Part shown: positions 1 through 6,930 of the stretch, in pieces
How positions within the stretch are numbered: the stretch's first letter is position 1
Layout of the letters: the number at the start of each line of letters is the position of its first letter
From: JBBQKQ01 sp043719155
GTDB taxonomy: Bacteria > Patescibacteriota > Minisyncoccia > Phycocordibacterales > UBA5272
NCBI GenBank assembly: GCA_043719155.1
Contig: JAYSUJ010000026.1
Location: 1-8,565, forward strand
Direction of reading: 5' to 3'
Length of the DNA stretch: 8,565 nt
Notes under the pieces: generated by a model
Seen by the model: the letters and a program-made list of their open reading frames with translations, nothing else
The model's database searches: none
What the model was told of the DNA's origin: nothing
Made by a program: the position numbers and the translations under genes

Positions 1-539
1 CCTTCGGCCCCGCCGCCCCCAGCTCTCCCCTTGCATCTTTCGCTCAAGGTGTGGTGCAAGGGGTGGTCGGTGGGAATTCTACCCCTTTTGACCCGACTAA
101 AGCACAGGGATGTCCTGCAAATATACCTGCAATTTGTGATGACAATTTAGGGGTAACTGTTACTGGTATTTGTTCAGAGAAAAATTTAGTAAGTCCCCCA
201 ATTAGCCCAAAACTAAAAGGAGATTTGAAATGTGTTTGTGGGATTCTTGGCAGAAAAATAGTTTCCGCTTCCGTGTATAGAAATATCAGACAACAAAAAT
301 GCGCAAATCCAGAGGTGACCAAGTCACAACATACAGAAGGCACTGCAATAGATGTTTCCTACCCAACCATGACGAATCAAGAAGCTTTGGCCGTCTTCTT
401 TTATTTTAAAAGCAATGGTTATAGGCACGGTTGTTACGGAACTAGGACAACACACGTGCATTTTGACCATGGTGGTGGCCCTAATTACAATACTAACATT
501 TGCCCTGAATTGCTGAACTCTGTTTTAAGAAACTTCTAA
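1..539 (+). CDS. Secreted M15-type zinc D,D-peptidase domain protein (5' partial)
   Basis: The frame is open through the left edge (first full codon at base 3), so the start and any signal peptide lie outside. A GTG at 51 is in frame but is unlikely to be the true start because coding-like Gly/Pro/Ala sequence precedes it. Counting from base 3 (178 visible aa), residues 1-30 are a Gly/Gln/Pro linker and about 35-178 are a folded domain. SxHxxGxAxD (S108, H110, G113, A115, D117) and HVHFD (H151, H153, D155) are the metal-site motifs of the M15/VanY/DUF882-type peptidoglycan peptidases; likely Zn ligands are H110, D117 and H153. Eight cysteines suggest an exported, disulfide-bonded protein. The Glu expected three residues before the last His in VanX/VanY is T150, so the active site is nearer the DUF882-like type or altered. 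It is convergent with the next gene, 4 bp apart. The family is fairly sure; the substrate is inferred to be peptidoglycan peptide. Confidence 0.75.
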   Translation, partial: FGPAAPSSPLASFAQGVVQGVVGGNSTPFDPTKAQGCPANIPAICDDNLGVTVTGICSEKNLVSPPISPKLKGDLKCVCGILGRKIVSASVYRNIRQQKCANPEVTKSQHTEGTAIDVSYPTMTNQEALAVFFYFKSNGYRHGCYGTRTTHVHFDHGGGPNYNTNICPELLNSVLRNF

Positions 540-543
540 TTTT

Positions 544-2031
544 TTACTGCGCGATGTAAGTACAATCGTGCACAACTTCATACTCTTTTCCAGAGTCATA
601 TGAGTAAGCCGAATTTTTAATACCAATAGCCTCTAATCTTTTTAAATTTACATTTGCACTACTGTTTGGACTTTTAGAGCCAGAGCCTGCGGCAAACAAT
701 AAGACTTGTTCTGGTTTGTTACGCATTTGCCCTACTCTTACTGCATCACTTGGCGATATTTCTTCAATAAATGCCCCAATAACCGCAGGGTGGGAAAAGA
801 AATTACAATTTATTTGTGGGTTTTTTGTTAATACTTTTAGTAAAACGCCACTACTCTGGGCAGTTTGGTTTAGTTCTTCTACCCTGTCCAAAACAATTTT
901 ATAATTTGCTGAGCCAACATTGTCACAGTTGTCTATATCTATGGGTACACATTTTTGCCCTAAGGCAGCCCCGACTGATTTCCAATGTAAGAGTTGTTCG
1001 TCTATAAAAGTCCTAGCCTCTTGGCTATTGTAGTTTGCAAATCTTCTGCCACCGTATCCGTCACCAGCAGATCCTGTGACACCTGAGTATTTACTTACAT
1101 TTGCCCCATCAAAAGGTGGTACAAGTGGAGTTACATATCCACCTATAAAATAATTTTTAGTTGCAGGTCTACCTTTGTAACCAATGATCACCGTCTTGGC
1201 ATTGCATCTTACTCCACTACCACTTTCAGAGGCAATATTGTAGGCAATCGGGCCAACTGGTAAACCACATTCGCCTGGTAGTGACCCCCCCGGACCGTTA
1301 TACGGTGAAGCTAAATTCATGGCTTGGGTTGCCACTCCTTGGGCTTGCTGCATGCCTTGGTTTACCCCTTGCTGAAAAGCTGGATTTTGAAAAAGTTGGC
1401 CCATAGTTTGGGGTTGCTGTTGCGATTGTTGTCCACTGCCCTGCGTTGTGTTTTGGGGGTTCTGGTTTTGTAAATTTTGTTGGGTCGGGTTTAACCTGTT
1501 TAGGTCTTGAGAAAAAACGTTTGAGTTGCTACTCGTTGCTGCATTTGCATTTCCCAGCCCTAGTCTTTGTAAAATCTTCTCTAAAATACTCGTAATATTT
1601 TTTTTGGTTGTGCTGCTGGTTTCGGCGGCAGTAGTACTTTCTGTATTTTTGACAGTATTAGTTGTCGTCTCACTTTCTCTTCTTTCTTGTATCTCCTTGT
1701 CTTTTTCTTGGGCTGTTTTTTTTACTTTGACCTCTACTTCTTTTTTGTTTTCTGTTTTAATTTGAGTTTGCACTTGATTGCTAGTGTGGAAAATCCGCAA
1801 ATCTGTAACTGGTTTAAAAAGTTTTTTAAAGTAACCGACAGAATAGCCAAAAGTAGATATTTTTTCTTGTAAATTTGGTTGTCTATAAGTTTCATAGTTT
1901 TGAGCACCAAAAGAAACACTACCTAAAGTTTCTGAAAGAAAAGAGTTGGCAAAAGTTTTTTGGGTAAACAGAATAGAAAAAAAAGAAAATATTATTAAAA
2001 AATAACAAAACGAAAAAACATGTTTCCTCAT
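544..2031 (-). CDS. Exported protein with low-complexity middle and possible GH114-like TIM-barrel C-terminus
   Basis: The protein has 495 aa. Residues 1-28 form a signal peptide: basic MRKH, a hydrophobic core, and a TFA|NS signal peptidase I site. About 85-125 is a Lys/Glu-rich, probably coiled-coil stretch, 120-170 is Thr/Ser-rich and 170-240 is Asn/Gln-rich linker. About 250-495 is a globular domain with six cysteines. Its strand-helix pattern includes IDIDNCD (364-370), LLKVLTKN (397-404) and AFIEEI (420-425). The order resembles the GH114/TM1410-like TIM barrels, which carry a D-x-DN-x-D strand, then a K-N strand, then an N-E-E strand; in that family they cleave galactosamine-rich polysaccharide. 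That match is by eye, so the enzyme role is tentative. D366, D368, E423 and E424 would be the acidic candidates. The ATG at 2031 is supported by the signal peptide and by a TATACT box 7 nt upstream with no Shine-Dalgarno. It may be part of an array of secreted payload proteins. Confidence 0.85.
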   Translation of the reverse strand: MRKHVFSFCYFLIIFSFFSILFTQKTFANSFLSETLGSVSFGAQNYETYRQPNLQEKISTFGYSVGYFKKLFKPVTDLRIFHTSNQVQTQIKTENKKEVEVKVKKTAQEKDKEIQERRESETTTNTVKNTESTTAAETSSTTKKNITSILEKILQRLGLGNANAATSSNSNVFSQDLNRLNPTQQNLQNQNPQNTTQGSGQQSQQQPQTMGQLFQNPAFQQGVNQGMQQAQGVATQAMNLASPYNGPGGSLPGECGLPVGPIAYNIASESGSGVRCNAKTVIIGYKGRPATKNYFIGGYVTPLVPPFDGANVSKYSGVTGSAGDGYGGRRFANYNSQEARTFIDEQLLHWKSVGAALGQKCVPIDIDNCDNVGSANYKIVLDRVEELNQTAQSSGVLLKVLTKNPQINCNFFSHPAVIGAFIEEISPSDAVRVGQMRNKPEQVLLFAAGSGSKSPNSSANVNLKRLEAIGIKNSAYSYDSGKEYEVVHDCTYIAQ

Positions 2032-2038
2032 GTTTTTT

Positions 2039-2044
2039 AGTATA
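2039..2044 (-). promoter_or_regulatory. -10 box (TATACT) of the 495-aa exported protein gene
   Basis: On the minus strand TATACT is followed by 7 nt (AAAAAAC) and the ATG at 2031. A start site 6-7 nt past the box falls on or next to the A of the ATG, giving a leaderless mRNA. The -35 is poor: TTGAAT at 2065-2070 is 20 bp away, longer than usual. The same box and spacing recur at other starts in the window. Confidence 0.6.
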
Positions 2045-2220
2045 CAATATTTTTTTTATAATCCATTCAATTATTTTATTTAACAAGATATCTGGATGTT
2101 CTTTTGTTTCCGTCCTATATTCAGCTGTAAAAATCAAATCCAAAACTTTTTTATGATCTAGAATCATTTTTGCTTCAATTAACGCAAGTAAACGCTTTAA
2201 TAGTTGAAGCCCTTGCTAAG

Positions 2221-2267
2221 TTTTCAGGGTGTACAATGCCCTAAAATTGACAATTTTTAGGGCATAC
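2221..2267 (+). repeat. 33-bp-spaced direct repeats with internal inverted repeat, upstream of ATPase 1
   Basis: TTTTCAGGGTGTAC (2221-2234) and TTTTTAGGGCATAC (2254-2267) are imperfect direct repeats exactly 33 bp apart, about three helical turns. The second copy is also the right arm of an inverted repeat with 10-bp perfect arms, TGCCCTAAAA (2237-2246) and TTTTAGGGCA (2255-2264), around an 8-base centre that contains most of the -35 element. The arrangement suggests an operator on which a bound protein would cover the promoter. An RNA hairpin is less likely because the start site lies downstream. Confidence 0.6.
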
Positions 2268-2275
2268 TGTATACT
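2247..2275 (+). promoter_or_regulatory. Sigma70-type promoter of ATPase 1, predicted leaderless
   Basis: TTGACA (2247-2252, perfect -35), a 17-bp spacer and TATACT (2270-2275) form a near-consensus promoter. Six bases separate the -10 from the ATG at 2282, so transcription should begin on the A of the start codon. The -35 lies in the centre of the 2237-2264 inverted repeat and the -10 directly follows the second direct repeat, so a repressor bound there would block polymerase. Confidence 0.8.
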
Positions 2276-2281
2276 TTTATC

Positions 2282-3418
2282 ATGTTATTTAAAAGAATAC
2301 AAACAATAGAAAGCTTTCAAGAGAAGGGTCGAGTGGTAATGATTTATGGCCCAAGGAGAGTTGGTAAAACTACTTTAGTTAAGAACTATTTAGCCAGTCT
2401 CCCTAAAAGCTTAAGAATAGCCTATGAAACAGGTGACGATTTAACCATGAAAATATTTTTTGAAAAACAGGATAGAAAAAGTATTTTAGATTACGCTGTG
2501 CAATATGATGTTATTGCCATCGACGAGGCTCAATTAATAAATAATATTGGGATAGTGGCAAAAATAATTATCGATGAGTACCCAGAGAAGAAAATTATTC
2601 TCACAGGCTCCTCATCTTTTGAACTTTCTCAACAAACGGGCGAGCCACTTGTGGGCCGACAATATATTATGAATTTGTTGCCTCTATCTTTAAAAGAATT
2701 TGATCTAGGTAATTTTGAATTAAATAGAAATTTAGAAAATTTCTTGATTTACGGCTTTTATCCAGAAATATTATTGCAAACAGATAACTCTCTTAAAGAA
2801 GAAAAATTGAAAGAACTTATAACCTCTTACTTATTTAAAGATATTTTAGCCTTGGATAAAATAAAATATCCCGAATTACTATTAAAAGTTGTTTCAGCAC
2901 TAGCCTACCAGATTGGAAGTGAGGTATCTCTGACTAAGTTGAGTAAAGATGTTGGGGAAAAAGATCATAAAATTATAGGTAGGTATATTGATATTTTACA
3001 AAAAACTTTTGTAATAAAAAAGGTCGGAGCCTACAATAATAATCTAAGAAATGAAATCCGTAAAAATTCTAAATACTATTTTTATGATCTCGGCTTGCGT
3101 AATGCTATAGTTAACAATTACAAAAAATTGACCCAAAGAGACGGTAAAGAGGTCGGAGCACTCTGGGAAAATTTTATTTTTATGGAACTTTTTAAAAAAA
3201 GCAATATTCAAAGAAAGGTCTATGATAATTTCTTTTTTTGGAGAAATGGAGAAAACAAGGAGGTTGATATTGTGCAGGCTGGGTTAAATGACGAATTACT
3301 AGCTTTTGAATGTAAATGGGGCAAAGAAATTCCGTCTTTTAAGTTTTTTTTAGAAAATTACCCTAAAGCAAAAAGTTTTGTGGTTAATAGAGAAAATTAT
3401 ACGGACTATTTAAATTAA
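2282..3418 (+). CDS. AAA ATPase with C-terminal DUF4143 (PD-(D/E)XK-like) domain, copy 1
   Basis: The 378-aa protein has the usual AAA_14 plus DUF4143 layout. The ATPase part shows Walker A GPRRVGKT (23-30), Walker B VIAIDEAQ (77-84; D81, E82), a sensor-1-like TGSS (108-111) and GEPLVGRQ with R126. About 175-260 is a helical/winged-helix-like section (YQIGSEVSLTKLS). The C-terminus carries YYFYDLGLRN, ALWEN (293-297), FWR (319-321), EVD (327-329) and E-C-K (343-345), the E...D...ExK pattern of a PD-(D/E)XK fold. The biological role of this family is poorly known; nucleotide-driven DNA or protein handling is inferred. No signal peptide is present, so it is cytoplasmic. The start aligns residue for residue with its paralogue at 3633, with Walker A at 23-30 in both. 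All key motif residues are intact. Confidence 0.92.
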   Translation: MLFKRIQTIESFQEKGRVVMIYGPRRVGKTTLVKNYLASLPKSLRIAYETGDDLTMKIFFEKQDRKSILDYAVQYDVIAIDEAQLINNIGIVAKIIIDEYPEKKIILTGSSSFELSQQTGEPLVGRQYIMNLLPLSLKEFDLGNFELNRNLENFLIYGFYPEILLQTDNSLKEEKLKELITSYLFKDILALDKIKYPELLLKVVSALAYQIGSEVSLTKLSKDVGEKDHKIIGRYIDILQKTFVIKKVGAYNNNLRNEIRKNSKYYFYDLGLRNAIVNNYKKLTQRDGKEVGALWENFIFMELFKKSNIQRKVYDNFFFWRNGENKEVDIVQAGLNDELLAFECKWGKEIPSFKFFLENYPKAKSFVVNRENYTDYLN

Positions 3419-3419
3419 G

Positions 3420-3440
3420 AAACTAAAAGTTGGTTTTTTT
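3420..3440 (+). terminator. Weak possible terminator after ATPase 1
   Basis: Just after the stop codon, AACT (3421-3424) can pair with AGTT (3428-3431) over a three-base loop, followed by GG and a run of seven T. The stem is short and AT-rich, so it may not act as an intrinsic terminator. It lies where one would be expected before the separate promoter of the second ATPase gene. Confidence 0.25.
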
Positions 3441-3556
3441 GATACCAGAATTTAGTCACATATAGGTAGCACCGATACCGATATTAGGGATAGTTCTAAA
3501 ACTTGTGTTTAAAAGGGTTTTTAGCATACAATAAATAGGAAATAATAGGCTTTTAG

Positions 3557-3604
3557 CTTTTTGAGGACTATCATTCTCTAAAATTGACTCTTTTTGAGGG
3601 TATG
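3557..3604 (+). repeat. 33-bp-spaced direct repeats upstream of ATPase 2
   Basis: CTTTTTGAGG occurs at 3557-3566 and again at 3590-3599, identical over 10 bases and 33 bp apart. This is the same spacing as the pair upstream of ATPase 1, at the same offset from the shared CTAAAATTGAC core (3578-3588). The repeat sequence differs from the other promoter (TTTTTGAGG against TTTT-C/T-AGGG), yet both copies agree within each promoter. The core with CTCTAAAA and TTTTTGAG also forms a weaker inverted repeat. It is probably an operator related to, but distinct from, that of the paralogue. Confidence 0.55.
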
Positions 3605-3611
3605 CTATACT
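3584..3611 (+). promoter_or_regulatory. Sigma70-type promoter of ATPase 2
   Basis: TTGACT (3584-3589), a 16-bp spacer and TATACT (3606-3611) form the promoter. The ATG lies 21 nt past the -10, so a 5' leader of about 15 nt is expected, unlike the other visible starts. The leader is A-rich and has no convincing Shine-Dalgarno. The 11 bases CTAAAATTGAC covering the -35 are identical to the ATPase 1 promoter, showing that regulatory DNA was duplicated or conserved along with the gene. Confidence 0.75.
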
Positions 3612-3632
3612 CAAAAGTAAGAAAATAACTAT

Positions 3633-4757
3633 ATGTACATACAAAGATATAAAAAAATAGAAAATTTACTGCAAAAAGGTAAGGTTTTAATGATTTACGG
3701 ACCCAGACAATGCGGTAAAACCAGTTTGGTAAAAGAGTTTTTAAAAATAACCGGTTTAAAATATTTGCTTTTGAGTGGAGAATTTTTAGAAACTAAAATC
3801 AGTTTAGGCGGTGAGCCAAAAATGATAGAGTTAGAAAAATATGCAAATTATGATTTGTTAGCCATCGACGAAGCTCAGCTTATCCCAAATATTGGTAGAA
3901 ATTTAAAAGCATTGGTTGACACCTACCCCAATCTGCAGATAATTGTCACGGGTTCATCTTCTTTCGAGCTAGCTGGTCAAGTTGGAGAGCCTTTGGTGGG
4001 TAGACAAGTAATCTTAGAAATGTTCCCTTTTTGGGAAAAAGAACTTGAGAGTCAAAATTTAATTAGACCTGAAAATTTCTGGTACGAAACTCTTACTTTT
4101 GGCAAATACCCAGAAGTTGTGTTGGCAAAAACTATAGACGAAAAAAAAATGGCTTTGAAAAATATTATAAATGGCTATCTCTTTAAAGATATTTTAGCTT
4201 TTGACAGAATTAAAAAACCAGAAGTTTTAATAAAACTTTTAGAGTTACTGGCCTATCAAATTGGCTCTGAAGTGTCTATACCAGAGCTTGCCAGACAATT
4301 GCAAATTGACCAAAAAACTGTAGAAAAATATTTAAATTTATTGGAACAAACTTTCATAATTTTTAAATTGTCAGCTTTTTCAAAGAATCAAAGAAAAGAA
4401 ATTTCTACTAAAAAGAAATATTATTTTAAAGATTTGGGGATACGAAATGGAGTTATAGGCAACTTTAATGCATTAGATGCTAGAAATGACATTGGGGCTT
4501 TGTGGGAAAATTATTGTTTAGTTGAGAGGTTTAAGAAAAATAGTTATAACGACTCTTGGGCAAAAAGTTTTTTTTGGCGAACTAAAACTCAGGTGGAGGT
4601 AGATTATGTCGAAGAAAATGGGCCAGAAATTAGTGCTTTTGAGTTTAAGTGGAACTCGGCTAAAAAAGTTTCAATCCCAAATTCTTTTGAAAAGTTATAC
4701 CCTAGCGCAACTTTTGAGGTGGTAACCCCGAGTAATTACAAAAAATTTATTTTATAA
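3633..4757 (+). CDS. AAA ATPase with C-terminal DUF4143 (PD-(D/E)XK-like) domain, copy 2
   Basis: The 374-aa protein is a paralogue of the preceding ATPase and co-linear along its whole length. It shows Walker A GPRQCGKT (23-30), Walker B LLAIDEAQ (75-82; D79, E80), TGSS (106-109), GEPLVGRQ (118-125), LAYQIGSEVS (206-215), YYFKDLGIRN (263-272), ALWEN (289-293), FWR (314-316), EVD (322-324) and E-F-K (337-339). The nucleotide-binding and nuclease-like residues are kept, so both copies look functional. Divergence is greatest at about residues 40-70 and 135-170, which could hold partner or target specificity (inference). It has its own promoter rather than being read only through from copy 1. 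Its last 6 bases overlap the end of the convergent gene on the other strand. It is cytoplasmic; its function beyond ATP binding is unknown. Confidence 0.92.
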   Translation: MYIQRYKKIENLLQKGKVLMIYGPRQCGKTSLVKEFLKITGLKYLLLSGEFLETKISLGGEPKMIELEKYANYDLLAIDEAQLIPNIGRNLKALVDTYPNLQIIVTGSSSFELAGQVGEPLVGRQVILEMFPFWEKELESQNLIRPENFWYETLTFGKYPEVVLAKTIDEKKMALKNIINGYLFKDILAFDRIKKPEVLIKLLELLAYQIGSEVSIPELARQLQIDQKTVEKYLNLLEQTFIIFKLSAFSKNQRKEISTKKKYYFKDLGIRNGVIGNFNALDARNDIGALWENYCLVERFKKNSYNDSWAKSFFWRTKTQVEVDYVEENGPEISAFEFKWNSAKKVSIPNSFEKLYPSATFEVVTPSNYKKFIL

Positions 4758-6815
4758 AGAAATAGTTGGTTGATCAATATGTGTTTGAGCAGGTTTTGTG
4801 TTTGTTCTGCACTCTTGTTCTGTAATTTTTAATCTATCGTTAGGGCTAGAAGGTAAAAAAGTATAAACAACCCCCTTTGGCTGTCGCTTTGACTTACTAC
4901 CTGAACCTTTACAGGTCGTAATCGTGCAGCACTCACCTTTAGTATATAATTTCTTAAGCTTATTAGGAGGATAGATTGTACAACTTTTTACGGCGCTATC
5001 ATCAATTTGGTTAGTGAGATTTTCTTTTGCAATCATTAGGGTGTGCTCGATACCTTTGATGTCGATCATTCCTATTACATCTACGCCAGTAGTATCTTTA
5101 GCGTTTTTGGTAGACCCAGCTTCTCTTATGTACTCACAGAGTCCACTTTTCTCAGTATCAGGAGAAACTACATACCCTGTTGTAGGGGTATCTGAACTGA
5201 TTTCTTCACAAGCTTTCTTTTTTTCAGGGTCATCTCCTGCTTTATCCAAACACTCTGCTTTTTTTACAGCTGCTTCGGCCTTTTCTTTAGTAGCTACTTC
5301 TGCGTCACATTTAGCTTTATCATTGTTGTTTGCTTTTAAACATGCTTCAAGAACGTTTTGGGCTGCTGCTACTTGTGCGGCTGGGCCAGTGGCAGACGGT
5401 GCTACAGGGCCAGTTTGAGCTGCCCCACCAAAAATTCCCCCACCACCTCCACCGCCTGCACCACTACTTTTACCTTGCTGTCCTCCAAAACCATTTTTAC
5501 CTAAAAGAGAACCTAGTATTTGTCCCAAACCTTGGTTTTGAGCGTTTTGCTGAGCTTGCTCCCTAGCTTGTTGTTGTTTTTGCTGGGCGTCACGATAAGG
5601 GTCATAAGGACACTGTTGGCTTGTCGGGATTTTTTGTCCATAACAGTCATAAAGCTGAGGTTGTTGAGGGTTGCTTTGAGCGCAGCCAGTAGTATTGATC
5701 TGTTTTCCAGCAGGGTCTACGGTTAAGAGTAGACCACTGCTTGGATTGTAAGTACAGTTTGGGGCAGAGGCAACTATTTTATCTAAAATTGAGTTAAGAG
5801 AAATTTCTGCATCAATACCCGTGGACGAAGTAGCAGACGCAACTGCTAGAGCCGTGTTTATCTTTACAGAAACCTCATTACTGGCATTTTCGTTTAAGTT
5901 TCCAGCCAAGTCTGTTAGTTTGTCTGCCTCTACTTGGACTACTACTTGTTTAGCATCTTCGTTTGGAGTTATGACCACAGAGTAACTTGTCTTTGAAAGT
6001 TTTCGTACTTCTTTCACTACGCCACCGTCAACAATCACACTGTCTGCAGCAAAGGCATTTACCTCTTCTGACAAATTGGCTACAACTTTAAAATTGCTCC
6101 CCTTCTCTACCGAATTTAGATTTGCAGAAAGTGAAACTCGGGGTGAAATTTTATCATTAGTAGTATTGGTTGCAATGCCAGTTTCAGAGGCGTTTTTTTG
6201 TACTCCAGAAACGTTGTTGTAAATATCTTTGTTTTGATAGTTTAAATTTTTACCTTGACTAGGGCTAGATTTATTTTCACCGTTACAGATTGCGTTCATC
6301 ACGGTTCTGGTTCTAGGTCCAAAGCGACCATTGGCAACACCTACGTATTCTATAAATAAAGCTTGGAATCTTTTCAAAGCATCATTTGTGGCCTCACCAA
6401 AAATACTGGTTTCGTTGGATGGTGACCCGATGCCGCTAACAGCTACCAAGGTTCTCTTGTCACTGTTTAGTAAGATTTGTAAAAGTCTAACATCCTCACC
6501 TCGTGTCCCCTTTACCAAGTCTCGTTCAAATGAATATGGGCATGCTAAAGCTGTACCCTCGTAGACACCAGCTAGTTTGCCGTTGCTCTTTTTTGCATAG
6601 GATTGAGTTTGGGTAGAGTTTGAATTGTTTATTTCTGAATTATTTATGACACCGTCGGCTTTTTGCACTGCTGGGTTGCCTCTTTGCAGATAAATATTAG
6701 TTGTGCCTTCATCTTCGCTTTCACCCTCTTGGGCAAAAGCTGAATTATTTAAAATTGAAAAATTAAAAAAAGCCTGTAAGATAAAAAAACAAGTAAGAAG
6801 TTTTTTAGAACTCAT
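4752..6815 (-). CDS. Exported peptidoglycan-binding and Ig-like domain protein with orphan Cys-rich C-terminus
   Basis: The protein has 687 aa if started at the ATG at 6815. An in-frame ATG at 6833 would add 6 aa, but it lies upstream of the predicted start site, and MSSKK gives a normal signal peptide cut at AFA|QE (28/29). About 92-178 is a PG_binding_1-type domain (DLVKGTRGEDVRLLQ, FG-x-T-x5-KRFQALFIEY) closed by C92 and C177, probably holding the protein to peptidoglycan. About 222-320 is a bacterial Ig-like domain (ITPNEDA, LTDLAGN). CYGQKIPTS (391-399), a Gln-rich linker (409-435) and a Gly-rich run (442-465) follow. Residues 480-687 contain ten cysteines and match no family I recognise. 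No LPxTG or C-terminal membrane anchor is seen. It is divergent from its paralogue at 6931. A role as a surface or wall-associated protein is inferred. Confidence 0.88.
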   Translation of the reverse strand: MSSKKLLTCFFILQAFFNFSILNNSAFAQEGESEDEGTTNIYLQRGNPAVQKADGVINNSEINNSNSTQTQSYAKKSNGKLAGVYEGTALACPYSFERDLVKGTRGEDVRLLQILLNSDKRTLVAVSGIGSPSNETSIFGEATNDALKRFQALFIEYVGVANGRFGPRTRTVMNAICNGENKSSPSQGKNLNYQNKDIYNNVSGVQKNASETGIATNTTNDKISPRVSLSANLNSVEKGSNFKVVANLSEEVNAFAADSVIVDGGVVKEVRKLSKTSYSVVITPNEDAKQVVVQVEADKLTDLAGNLNENASNEVSVKINTALAVASATSSTGIDAEISLNSILDKIVASAPNCTYNPSSGLLLTVDPAGKQINTTGCAQSNPQQPQLYDCYGQKIPTSQQCPYDPYRDAQQKQQQAREQAQQNAQNQGLGQILGSLLGKNGFGGQQGKSSGAGGGGGGGIFGGAAQTGPVAPSATGPAAQVAAAQNVLEACLKANNNDKAKCDAEVATKEKAEAAVKKAECLDKAGDDPEKKKACEEISSDTPTTGYVVSPDTEKSGLCEYIREAGSTKNAKDTTGVDVIGMIDIKGIEHTLMIAKENLTNQIDDSAVKSCTIYPPNKLKKLYTKGECCTITTCKGSGSKSKRQPKGVVYTFLPSSPNDRLKITEQECRTNTKPAQTHIDQPTISL

Positions 6816-6822
6816 AGAACAA

Positions 6823-6828
6823 AGTATA
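6823..6828 (-). promoter_or_regulatory. -10 box (TATACT) deciding the start of the 687-aa protein
   Basis: On the minus strand TATACT is followed by 7 nt (TTGTTCT) and the ATG at 6815, giving a leaderless mRNA. The more upstream ATG at 6833 precedes this box and would not be transcribed from it, which is why the shorter start is preferred. No good -35 stands at 16-18 bp; TTGCTA at 6850-6855 is 21 bp away. Confidence 0.6.
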
Positions 6829-6916
6829 CACACAAGCCTAAATACTTACTAGCAAACTAAAAAAATTTTGTGGAAAAGAATCAGCAAAAAAAAGTAGGTT
6901 ATTTAAACTTATCGCA

Positions 6917-6922
6917 TATACT
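6917..6922 (+). promoter_or_regulatory. -10 box (TATACT) of the 433-aa exported protein gene
   Basis: TATACT is followed by 8 nt (TATTAGAT) and the ATG at 6931, again predicting a leaderless or almost leaderless mRNA. No Shine-Dalgarno and no convincing -35 at the normal distance are visible. With the opposite-strand box at 6823-6828 it makes an approximately 90-bp AT-rich divergent promoter region. Confidence 0.55.
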
Positions 6923-6930
6923 TATTAGAT

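Noticed and set aside
51..56. GTG GTG as the start of the left-edge gene
   Set aside because: The frame is open and coding-like to the window edge, there is no ribosome site, and no signal peptide follows although the domain is Cys-rich and exported-looking; the true start is probably upstream.
44..343. 99-codon minus-strand open frame
   Set aside because: It is antisense to the zinc-peptidase motifs, which are clearly real on the plus strand.
2172..2210. GCTTCAA...TTGAAGC inverted repeat as an intrinsic terminator
   Set aside because: The stem is short with a bulge and a long loop and no T-run follows directly; no plus-strand gene ends just before it.
5014..5418. 134-codon plus-strand open frame
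   Set aside because: It is a shadow of the Ala/Lys-rich and Cys-rich part of the opposite-strand gene; it has no promoter, no ribosome site and no recognisable protein features.
6816..6833. ATG at 6833 as the start of the long minus-strand gene
   Set aside because: It lies upstream of the TATACT box at 6823-6828, and the extra residues add a non-typical head to a signal peptide that is complete from MSSKK.
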